Source: an uncultured Alphaproteobacteria bacterium
GTDB lineage: Bacteria > Pseudomonadota > Alphaproteobacteria > HIMB59
Assembly: GCA_902527045.1 (NCBI GenBank)
Contig: CABZNL010000003.1
Location: 1 to 64,000, forward strand
DNA: 64,000 nt
Direction: 5' to 3'
Shown here: piece after piece, positions 56,971 through 64,000 of the stretch
Layout: each line of letters starts with the position of its first letter
Position numbering within the stretch: the stretch's first letter is position 1
The notes under the pieces: generated by a model
Told to the model about the DNA's origin: nothing
Database searches by the model: none
Seen by the model: the letters and a program-made list of their open reading frames with translations, nothing else
Made by a program: the position numbers and the translations under genes

Positions 56971-57883
56971 CAGAGTACTCTACTAAAGCTTTTAGATGGT
57001 TATTCAGTCCATGATATAAACCTTTCATATCATATCCCCCCTCTAAGACTGAAATTATTGGAACATTATTTGCAAACTTTTCCAATATAATTTTTGTCAC
57101 CCAGTAAAAGTCATCATCCTCTAAGTTAATTGAAGCAAGTGGATCCAATTTATGTGCGTCAAAACCAGCAGAGAAATATATTAAATCAAATTTAGCATTA
57201 ATTTTATCAACAATATGTTTTTTAAATAGAGATTTAAAAGAACCTGAGTCACAACCACTATGTAAAGGGCAATTAAATATATTTCCAACACCAACTTCAT
57301 TAAATGAACCAGTGCCAGGGTAAAATGGAAATTGATGACTTGAGGCGTAGTAAATATTTGGGTTATTTTCAAATATATGTTGAGTACCATTTCCATGATG
57401 TACATCAAAATCTACAATTAAGATTTTTTTAAATTTCCCAAAGTTTAGTGCATATTGAGCTGAAATAGCAACATTGTTAAATACACCAAAACCCATTGCT
57501 TTGTTACTCTCAGCATGATGACCAGGTGGTCTATGAGCACAAAAGAAAACACCCTTATTTTTATTATCTAAAATAAAGTTTACTGCTTCAACACTTCCAC
57601 CAACTGCTAACAGGTAACTTTTTAAACTATTTGGACTAGCTATTGTATCAGGATCAAAATAAGTAAATCCAGAATTTGGAATAGAGTCATAAATATTATT
57701 TACATATTCTAAGTCATGAACTAAAGAAATTATTTTTTTATCAGCAAAAGGTGGTTCAATAAGATTATGTTTTGAATACTCTTCTTTTATTAAATTATTT
57801 ACAACTTTTATTCTTTCTATAGACTCTGGATGATTACCAGTATCATGATTTTTATACTCTTTTGAAAAAAATATATTTATCAT
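56963..57883 (-). CDS. Histone deacetylase family hydrolase
   Basis: This 306 aa protein (from the ATG at 57883) has the zinc-hydrolase fold of the HDAC / acetoin utilisation family. The zinc site motifs are visible: RPPGHHAES, VDFDVHHGNGTQ and SAGFDAHKLDPLASINLEDDDF. A bacterial substrate is not known; deacetylation of acetylpolyamines or proteins is possible. Its ATG overlaps the amidotransferase stop (ATGA), and I chose it because the earlier start would overlap that gene much more. Confidence 0.9.
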   Translation of the reverse strand: MINIFFSKEYKNHDTGNHPESIERIKVVNNLIKEEYSKHNLIEPPFADKKIISLVHDLEYVNNIYDSIPNSGFTYFDPDTIASPNSLKSYLLAVGGSVEAVNFILDNKNKGVFFCAHRPPGHHAESNKAMGFGVFNNVAISAQYALNFGKFKKILIVDFDVHHGNGTQHIFENNPNIYYASSHQFPFYPGTGSFNEVGVGNIFNCPLHSGCDSGSFKSLFKKHIVDKINAKFDLIYFSAGFDAHKLDPLASINLEDDDFYWVTKIILEKFANNVPIISVLEGGYDMKGLYHGLNNHLKALVEYSDE

Positions 57884-58551
57884 TTTAAAAGTTTTAATAA
57901 AAACTCTTGAAACCAATTATAATTTTGAAATTGATATTTTTTAAAGTCTTTCATTATTTTGTTTAAGTTATCTATATAAGGATATTTAATCTTAACTATA
58001 TCATGCCATCTTTTTATGGTATGGGCTGTAACTTCAGGATGAAATTGAAAACCATAAATATTTTTATTTTTAATTTTGAAGGAATCAACATCATACAAAA
58101 TTCCCTTAGCTAATAATTCCATATTTTTATTGAAAGAAATACCTTCTGTGTGAAATTGTAAAAAAGATAAGTTTTTTTTAAAAACTTTATTATTATTCTT
58201 TAAATTTTTTTTATACCCACACTCAAATTCTTTATTTTTTGATTTTGATATTTTTGATCCATAAATTTTTGCAATCAATTGAGCACCTAAACAAATTCCA
58301 ATAATTGGCTTATTAAGTTTGATAATATATTTTAGAAATTTATACTCATATGCAATAGCCTTTGACTTACTATTTGCACTCTGTTTACCTCCGTGAAATA
58401 TAAATAAATCAAATTGATCTAATTCTTTTTTTTTTAAAAAACTTAAATTTTTATAAAAAATTGTAGAAGTATGATGTTTTTTTTGAAAAAATTTTGAAAT
58501 AACACTTATATCAGCAACTTCACTATGAATTATTTGCAGTACTCTCTTCAT
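57880..58551 (-). CDS. Class I glutamine amidotransferase-like protein
   Basis: This 223 aa protein shows the amidotransferase triad: the cysteine in PIIGICLGAQLIAK, and the histidine and glutamate in GFQFHPEVTAHT. It resembles the GMP synthase amidotransferase domain (GuaA-like) but stands alone with no synthetase partner beside it. The acceptor substrate is unknown. The ATG at 58551 gives a typical beta-strand start (MKRVLQIIHSE) and overlaps ftsW by 29 nt. Confidence 0.82.
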   Translation of the reverse strand: MKRVLQIIHSEVADISVISKFFQKKHHTSTIFYKNLSFLKKKELDQFDLFIFHGGKQSANSKSKAIAYEYKFLKYIIKLNKPIIGICLGAQLIAKIYGSKISKSKNKEFECGYKKNLKNNNKVFKKNLSFLQFHTEGISFNKNMELLAKGILYDVDSFKIKNKNIYGFQFHPEVTAHTIKRWHDIVKIKYPYIDNLNKIMKDFKKYQFQNYNWFQEFLLKLLK

Positions 58552-59623
58552 TTTTACTAAAGCTGATGACTGTACCAAATATTATCGCATAAGAAAGCAT
58601 TGATGAGCCCCCATAGCTGATAAACGGCAAAGTCATTCCTGTTGGAGGAATTAATTTTATGGAAGAACCTATATTTATAAATGCTTGCAGACACATCAAA
58701 AAACATAAACTAAATATAGTATTTGAAATAAATAAATTTGACGGACTTAAGATAGATTTCCTTACTAAAATAAAAAAAAATGGATATAGGAAAGATACAA
58801 ATAAACCAAATAAAACACCAAATTCTTCAATTAAAATAGCAAATATAAAGTCATTGTGAGACTCAGGGATTGAATATTTAAGTTGTCCTTCACCAAGACC
58901 TACACCAAAAATTCCACCTGTCTTTATTGCTGATAAACTTTTTGATACTTGAGCATTGTCTCCATCTAGAAAGTTGTCAATTCTGTAAGAAACATGATCA
59001 AATGAAAAATATGCTATTAATAAAAAAAATAAACTTATAAAACCCAATAAAATAAAAAGTTTTAGATTTCTGAAATACAAAATTAAAATCAAAGAAAAAA
59101 TTGAAATGTATACTAATAAAGTACCTATATCTGGTTGAAGGAGGAGAAGTGTTATAACTAAACTAATAATTATAAAACTAATAAATAAATAAAATTTATT
59201 ATTAGTCTTAATATACAGATAACAAAACCAAGAAAACATACATACAAGTGGTCCTTTAAGTAATTCGGAAGGTTGTATAGAAAAAAAATTAAAACTTATC
59301 CATCTAGTTGCACCTTTAATTTCGTATCCAAAAATCGGTACTATCGATAAAAGAATAGTAAAAAATATACACATAATATTTAAAACTTTTCTTAATTCAT
59401 TTTTTGGAAGTAATGATAAAAATATTAAAACCAATAAAGAAATAGATAAAAAAATAATATGTTTGAAAATAAGTAAAATTTGATACTCAGTACCTATTAA
59501 AGAATAAATAGCAAGAATACCTATAAATGATAGTATAAATGGTATTATAAAGAGTTTTTTTGATAAAACATACCAGTTAGATCCTAATAAACTCTGATCA
59601 TCTCTAAATAGTATATTTTTCAA
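58523..59623 (-). CDS. ftsW: Septal peptidoglycan glycosyltransferase FtsW
   Basis: This 366 aa SEDS protein has about ten membrane helices and polymerises glycan at the septum with PBP3. The signatures are KGATRWISFNFFSIQPSELLKGP, the SxNDFIFAI motif (PESHNDFIFAI) and TGMTLPFISYGGSS, the last being FtsW rather than RodA. It overlaps murD by 4 nt and lies where ftsW normally does in the division and cell wall cluster. Confidence 0.94.
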   Translation of the reverse strand: MKNILFRDDQSLLGSNWYVLSKKLFIIPFILSFIGILAIYSLIGTEYQILLIFKHIIFLSISLLVLIFLSLLPKNELRKVLNIMCIFFTILLSIVPIFGYEIKGATRWISFNFFSIQPSELLKGPLVCMFSWFCYLYIKTNNKFYLFISFIIISLVITLLLLQPDIGTLLVYISIFSLILILYFRNLKLFILLGFISLFFLLIAYFSFDHVSYRIDNFLDGDNAQVSKSLSAIKTGGIFGVGLGEGQLKYSIPESHNDFIFAILIEEFGVLFGLFVSFLYPFFFILVRKSILSPSNLFISNTIFSLCFLMCLQAFINIGSSIKLIPPTGMTLPFISYGGSSMLSYAIIFGTVISFSKNEESTANNS

Positions 59624-60864
59624 ATTAATACTTTTTTTATGAGTTTGTTAAAATGTTTTCCACGATCTAAATAGTTTTTATAATAATCAAATGACTCACC
59701 TCCTGGTGAGAACAAAACATAATTATATTTATTAACTTTTAAATTTAACCTTAAAAATTTTATTAATTCATTGAGATTTATAAATCTGTAATAATTTGAA
59801 TTAATAAAATTTAAATGGTCAATAAATAAATTAGTATGATTACCAAATATTAAAACCAATGTATCCGAAATATTAAATTTTGAGTTCTTTAGTTGTTTTT
59901 TAAATTTACCCCCAAGAATTAATATTTTTCTTGAACTATTTATTAAATTATTTTTAAAGATAGCATTATTTAAATTAGTACACTTACTGTCATTATATAT
60001 TTTTAAATTATTTAAATTATAAATAAGTTGATTTCTATAATTTAATTCATTGGATACTGAACTAATATCTATTTTTATTTTAGGATCAATATTATGAACT
60101 AATGTCCTTATAGAATTTAAATTAAGTTCTTTAATGTAATGAGCCAGATCTTTTTTTATAGATATCTTGTCAATAAAAAAAACTAATCTTTTTTTATTTA
60201 TTTTTAGATTTCTTTGATATTTTATAAACAATTGTTTTGATAAATATAAATTACAATTTTTATGTAGTAAATTTTGTATTCGAAATTTTGAATAAATATA
60301 TTCTTTTAGATTATTATGATAATTTAAGTGATCACTAAATATATTTGTTATAATTGCGTAATGTAATTTTAAAAATTTTAGTTTATCTAATTGATATGAA
60401 CTTAATTCAATAATTAAAATATCAATTTTTGATAAGTAATTGGTAAGGTTTTTTTTGTCTAAAATAGTATTACCAAAGTTTCCAATAATCTCTGTATTAT
60501 ATTTTTCTGATAATATCTCTTTTAAATAGTAACAAGTTGACGATTTACCTTCTGTGCCCGTCACACCAATTATTTTCTGTTTAGACAATTCAAAACTTAA
60601 AAAATCTAAATCAATTAAAATTTGATTTTTATATTTATATAAAAGATGGTTTTTATTAATTTTTATAGATGGGGAAACAATAAAATAATCGTATTCATTA
60701 ATATTTTTATATAAGTAATCCTTATTAATAGTTTTTTTATTGGTGATTTTTTTATAATCATCATAGATATTATAATTACAATTTTTATTATTAAGATATC
60801 TCTCTATTGATTTACCACTTATGCCATATCCATATATTAAAAATTTTTTGTTTAAATTTATCAA
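59620..60864 (-). CDS. murD: UDP-N-acetylmuramoylalanine--D-glutamate ligase
   Basis: This 414 aa ligase adds D-Glu to UDP-MurNAc-L-Ala. It starts with a Rossmann-like NAD-like fold (FLIYGYGISGKSIERYL), then the ATP loop VTGTEGKSSTCYYL (about 101-114), FSDHLNYHNNLKEYIYSKFR with the carbamylated lysine region, and GGKFKKQL. Glu105 replaces the usual Asn in the P-loop. The protein is about 30 aa shorter than most MurD. It directly follows mraY. Confidence 0.9.
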   Translation of the reverse strand: MINLNKKFLIYGYGISGKSIERYLNNKNCNYNIYDDYKKITNKKTINKDYLYKNINEYDYFIVSPSIKINKNHLLYKYKNQILIDLDFLSFELSKQKIIGVTGTEGKSSTCYYLKEILSEKYNTEIIGNFGNTILDKKNLTNYLSKIDILIIELSSYQLDKLKFLKLHYAIITNIFSDHLNYHNNLKEYIYSKFRIQNLLHKNCNLYLSKQLFIKYQRNLKINKKRLVFFIDKISIKKDLAHYIKELNLNSIRTLVHNIDPKIKIDISSVSNELNYRNQLIYNLNNLKIYNDSKCTNLNNAIFKNNLINSSRKILILGGKFKKQLKNSKFNISDTLVLIFGNHTNLFIDHLNFINSNYYRFINLNELIKFLRLNLKVNKYNYVLFSPGGESFDYYKNYLDRGKHFNKLIKKVLI

Positions 60865-61941
60865 TTATCTTATTTTTAAAAGTGATAAGGCTAACAGGCA
60901 AAAAAGAAAACTTAATATCCAAAATCTAATCACAATTTTTTGTTCTGATATTCCCTTTTTTTCGTAGTGATGATGTAAAGGTGCCATTAAAAACAATCTT
61001 TTGCCTTTTGTTATTTTAAAATATGTAACTTGTAACATCACTGATAGTGTCTCCACTACAAAAAGACCGCCTGCTACAGCCAATACTATTTCCTGTTTTA
61101 GTAAAATTGAAGTTACTGCTAATGAAGCTCCTAAAGATTGAGATCCTGTATCTCCCATAAAAATAGAAGCAGGGCTCGAATTAAACCACAGAAAACCAAG
61201 CAATGCTCCGATTGCTGCAGTACAAAAAATTACTATCTCTCCCGACCCTTTCATATAATTTACTAGAAGATAGTCAGAAAAATTTATATTACCCAATACA
61301 TACGCAAATACAGCAAATGTAAGGAATACAAATATCAAAGGCATAGTCACTAATCCATCCAAACCATCTGTTAAATTAGTAGCATTCGTTGAGCCTATGA
61401 CGATAAGCAAAATTAATACAAAGTATAAATAGCCTAATTCAATTGAAACATCTTTTAGGAATGGAATACTAAATTTATTCAGGTCAAATCCATTATATTT
61501 AATTGTAAAATAGATTATTGATGTAACTAATAATTGACTTAAAAATTTAGTTTTTGAAGATATTCCTTTGCCTAATTTTACTTTTTTAAAATCATCAACA
61601 AAGCCGATTAGACCAAATAGGATTAAAGTTAAAATTAGTATGTAGTTAAAACTTGAAAAATTTGAAGTCCATAATATTGAACTTATTATAATTGAAAAGA
61701 GTATTAACACTCCTCCTAAAGTAGGCGTTCCTTTTTTATGAAAATGTGTATCAGGTCCATCATTACGAATAGGTTGCCCTCTTGGAAAAATACTCTTTTG
61801 AAATCTAATCCAGTAAGGCATTAAAAAAATAATTATAAAAAATGAGGTGATTAAAGATAAACCAGACCTAAAGGAAATATATCCAAATAAATTAAATAAA
61901 AAATCTAATTCCTTTAGTGAATATAAAAAATCACTTAACAT
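60865..61941 (-). CDS. mraY: Phospho-N-acetylmuramoyl-pentapeptide-transferase
   Basis: This 358 aa membrane enzyme makes lipid I. It has about ten membrane helices, TPTLGGVLIL near the start, the FVDDFKK aspartate motif, NATNLTDGLDGL and the HHHYE motif (LMAPLHHHYEKKG). Length and motifs are complete. It overlaps murF by 11 nt. Confidence 0.97.
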   Translation of the reverse strand: MLSDFLYSLKELDFLFNLFGYISFRSGLSLITSFFIIIFLMPYWIRFQKSIFPRGQPIRNDGPDTHFHKKGTPTLGGVLILFSIIISSILWTSNFSSFNYILILTLILFGLIGFVDDFKKVKLGKGISSKTKFLSQLLVTSIIYFTIKYNGFDLNKFSIPFLKDVSIELGYLYFVLILLIVIGSTNATNLTDGLDGLVTMPLIFVFLTFAVFAYVLGNINFSDYLLVNYMKGSGEIVIFCTAAIGALLGFLWFNSSPASIFMGDTGSQSLGASLAVTSILLKQEIVLAVAGGLFVVETLSVMLQVTYFKITKGKRLFLMAPLHHHYEKKGISEQKIVIRFWILSFLFCLLALSLLKIR

Positions 61942-63229
61942 ATTCTTTAATTAGCCTATCTAATTGGTTTGTTCTTGATCCCATGACAAATACATTCTTT
62001 ATACTATCAAATTCTTTATTCAAATATTTAATAGCTGGCATATAGTTTTTATAGAAATTAAATTTATTTGAAATTTTTTTAAATTTATAGAATTCTTCAC
62101 CTATGAAAATTATTTTTTTTAAATTTAATTGTGTAACCAATTCAATAATTTGTAAATGAAAAAAATCTGACTGATCTCCTAATTCTTTCATTGCCCCCAA
62201 AATATAAACTTTTTGTTGAATATTCCTCTTGTTAAATATTAAAATTTGCTTATTAAGTGAATATGGGCTTGCATTATAACTATGATCGAAGAAGATAACT
62301 TTTTTGTTCTTTATATATGCTGAAACTTTATTCCCCCTAGAGCCAATGATAGAGTCTTCATAGAAAAATGTATTAAAATTAATCTTCTTAATAAATTTTT
62401 TTATAAACAAAAATGAAATAATAGCTATGTTTATATAAAAACTTCCTCTTGATGAATCGATAGAATATCTTTTTTTATTTAGTATAAAATTTACAACATA
62501 TTTTTGTTTTATTTTTATTATATTTTTTTTTATATTATCAGCATTTATAAGTTGTACTTTTGAGTCAATTTCACTTTCAATATAACTAGGATTATAATTA
62601 TAATTAATTAAACCGCTTATAAGTCTTTTAGACTTGAAGATTTTTAATTTGTTATCTATTAAATGATTAAAATTTCTAAAATTTCCAATATGAGAATTTT
62701 CAATGCCTGTCACTAAACAATAATGTGGCTGTAAAGTTTTGATTAATTTAGTCATTTCATTAGGGGTATTTATACCTAATTCGAATACAGAATAATCACT
62801 GTTTATATACATATTCATAATAGAAAACTGCAAGCCCTGAACATTATTGTAATTTTTATAGGATCTGTAAGTTTTAAAATTATTATTTTTTAAAATATGA
62901 TAAATATTCTCTTTAAATGTTGTTTTTCCAACTGATCCAGTAATAGCGATAATTTTACCTTTGTAATTGTCTAATATATGTTTGCATAATTTTAATACAA
63001 ATACGTTAGTATCTTTTACATAAACTAATTTATAATGGTCAATTTTTACGTCTGCAATCACCAAGGATGCTTTTTTTTTGATAGCCTCTTTATAATACAA
63101 GCTGCCGTTATTTTTATCTGTTTTTATACCTATGAAAATATCATTCTCTTTTATAAGTCTAGTATCAAAAACTATGTTGCAATTGTATTTAGATTTTAAA
63201 TCATTAATAACCTTATAAATTTTTTGCAT
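61931..63229 (-). CDS. murF: UDP-N-acetylmuramoyl-tripeptide--D-alanyl-D-alanine ligase
   Basis: This 432 aa ligase adds D-Ala-D-Ala to the UDP-MurNAc tripeptide. The ATP loop is AITGSVGKTTFKENI (about 96-110), with TGIENSHIGNF and DHSYNASPYSL in the substrate-binding parts and LGAMKELGDQS. It overlaps murE by 17 nt and mraY by 11 nt. Confidence 0.95.
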   Translation of the reverse strand: MQKIYKVINDLKSKYNCNIVFDTRLIKENDIFIGIKTDKNNGSLYYKEAIKKKASLVIADVKIDHYKLVYVKDTNVFVLKLCKHILDNYKGKIIAITGSVGKTTFKENIYHILKNNNFKTYRSYKNYNNVQGLQFSIMNMYINSDYSVFELGINTPNEMTKLIKTLQPHYCLVTGIENSHIGNFRNFNHLIDNKLKIFKSKRLISGLINYNYNPSYIESEIDSKVQLINADNIKKNIIKIKQKYVVNFILNKKRYSIDSSRGSFYINIAIISFLFIKKFIKKINFNTFFYEDSIIGSRGNKVSAYIKNKKVIFFDHSYNASPYSLNKQILIFNKRNIQQKVYILGAMKELGDQSDFFHLQIIELVTQLNLKKIIFIGEEFYKFKKISNKFNFYKNYMPAIKYLNKEFDSIKNVFVMGSRTNQLDRLIKEYVK

Positions 63230-64000
63230 ATTTAGATGAAATTACTCTATCATTAAATTTATAACTTTTACCTTTATAGGTTTGTGTCTCCTCATGACCT
63301 TTACCAGCTATTATCAAAATACCATGATTTTTTTTTATATAGCTTATACCAAATTTAATAGCCTTTCTTCTATTAGGTACCTCAATTGGATTAAAAGAGT
63401 ATTTTATAAGAGTTTTTCTAATCATTGCTGGAACTTCATTTCTTGGATTATCATCAGTTATAATTTGTAAGTTCGTATATTTTGAAATAACTTTAGCTAT
63501 TTGTGGTCTTTTAGATTTATCCCTATCCCCTCCACAGCCGTATACAATTACTATATTCTTATTTGATGGAAGTCCTTTTAACAAATTTTCATAAGCGTCT
63601 TTTGAATGAGCATAATCAATTATTATCACTTTATTTTTTTTGTTAAAAATGATTTCAGATCTACCAGGTGGATATATTGAATTGTTAATTTTTAATGGGA
63701 ATTGTTTTGTGACACTATGATATATCATCAATATAGTAACTGCATTTTTGATCATAAAGTCATTAAAAGAACTAATATTAAATAAAAAATTATTTGTAGA
63801 TATTTGAAATTTGTCATTTTTCTTTTGAGTTATAGATATTTTATTGTTAGATAAAAATTTACCTTGACTAAATAACATGCTTTTAAAACTTTTGAATTTT
63901 TTTTTTAGTTTATCATCTTGTATAAACAAAATTGAACTTTTCAATTTATGATTTTTTATTAAATTAATTTTGGCTAAATGATAGTTTTTAATATTCTTAT
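63213..64000 (-). CDS. murE: UDP-MurNAc-tripeptide synthetase MurE, C-terminal part (cut by window edge)
   Basis: The frame stays open to the right window edge, so only the last 262 codons are seen. The C-terminal domain shows VIIDYAHSKDAYENLLKG and GCGGDRDKSKRP. The DNPRNE motif predicts meso-diaminopimelate as the added amino acid. The stretch upstream, including the middle domain and the ATP loop, is outside the window. A TTG at 63944 is not the start, because the conserved MurE middle domain would be lost. Confidence 0.92.
   Translation of the reverse strand, partial: KNIKNYHLAKINLIKNHKLKSSILFIQDDKLKKKFKSFKSMLFSQGKFLSNNKISITQKKNDKFQISTNNFLFNISSFNDFMIKNAVTILMIYHSVTKQFPLKINNSIYPPGRSEIIFNKKNKVIIIDYAHSKDAYENLLKGLPSNKNIVIVYGCGGDRDKSKRPQIAKVISKYTNLQIITDDNPRNEVPAMIRKTLIKYSFNPIEVPNRRKAIKFGISYIKKNHGILIIAGKGHEETQTYKGKSYKFNDRVISSKYAKNL

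Noticed and set aside
58659-58859. Plus-strand frame opposite ftsW
   Set aside because: It is a shadow of the membrane protein gene with no independent evidence.

Overview
The window is a gene-dense, very AT-rich (roughly 30% G+C by eye) stretch of chromosome from what looks like a streamlined, probably marine, alphaproteobacterium in the style of SAR11 or HIMB59. The class call rests on a long-form dCTP deaminase, the NDUFA12 / MCE / DUF2155 neighbourhood, the secY-adk-rpsM order, the histone deacetylase-like gene / xseB / dxs order and an Alph_Pro_TM (TIGR02186) protein beside a TSUP permease. The lineage below class is inference. No intergenic stretch reaches 300 bases (the longest RNA-free gap is about 86 nt). 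I see no insertion sequence, prophage, CRISPR array or rRNA gene.

Region by region: 1-3.0 kb holds the tail of an unidentified gene, dcd and accB-accC (fatty acid precursor supply). 3.0-4.4 kb (minus) holds NDUFA12 of complex I, two tandem MCE-domain lipid-transport genes and a DUF2155 exported protein. 4.5-10.1 kb holds a D,D-carboxypeptidase with a SPOR-like tail, a phosphohexomutase, mgtE, tRNA-Leu, lipB, an RluC-type pseudouridine synthase and a CrcB fluoride channel. 10.1-38.3 kb (all minus) is one continuous block of information-processing genes: tRNA-Tyr, tRNA-Gly, tuf, tRNA-Trp, secE, nusG, rplKAJL, rpoBC, rpsL, rpsG, fusA, then the full S10-spc-alpha series to rplQ. It lacks only an rpmD (L30) gene at its usual place. 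38.4-39.8 kb holds an rRNA methyltransferase, tRNA-Thr and a coiled-coil membrane protein of unknown function.

39.8-48.6 kb is a formate oxidation island: an NAD-linked molybdenum formate dehydrogenase made of FdsA and a fused FdsG-FdsB chain, a LysR regulator, a TusA-like sulfur carrier, and the molybdenum cofactor genes moeA, mobB, fdhD and mobA. Together they would make, sulfurate and run a formate-to-NADH module. 48.5-52.4 kb holds a DHFR-fold reductase and a tightly overlapping plus-strand run: a TSUP permease, an Alph_Pro_TM protein, a universal stress protein, a DUF2256 mini-protein with no ATG, GTG or TTG start, pyrE and a small nucleotidyltransferase. 52.3-58.6 kb holds pdxH, fabI, aroC, dxs, xseB, a histone deacetylase-like hydrolase and a class I amidotransferase. 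58.5-64 kb is part of the division and cell wall cluster in the order ftsW, murD, mraY, murF, murE, with murE cut by the window edge.

Two architectural themes run through the window. Seven of eight convergent gene pairs overlap at their 3' ends and the eighth is 2 nt apart, leaving no room for intrinsic terminators. Many operon junctions are 1-nt stop/start overlaps (UAAUG). Candidate promoters with a TTGACT -35 box sit before tRNA-Tyr, rpsL and rpsM; the one before rpsL would give a nearly leaderless message. The clearest leads for new biology are the DUF2256 gene that begins directly after the stop of a universal stress protein gene, a hairpin that can hide the rpsM ribosome binding site next to an internal promoter, and the TusA-FdhD-formate dehydrogenase arrangement.
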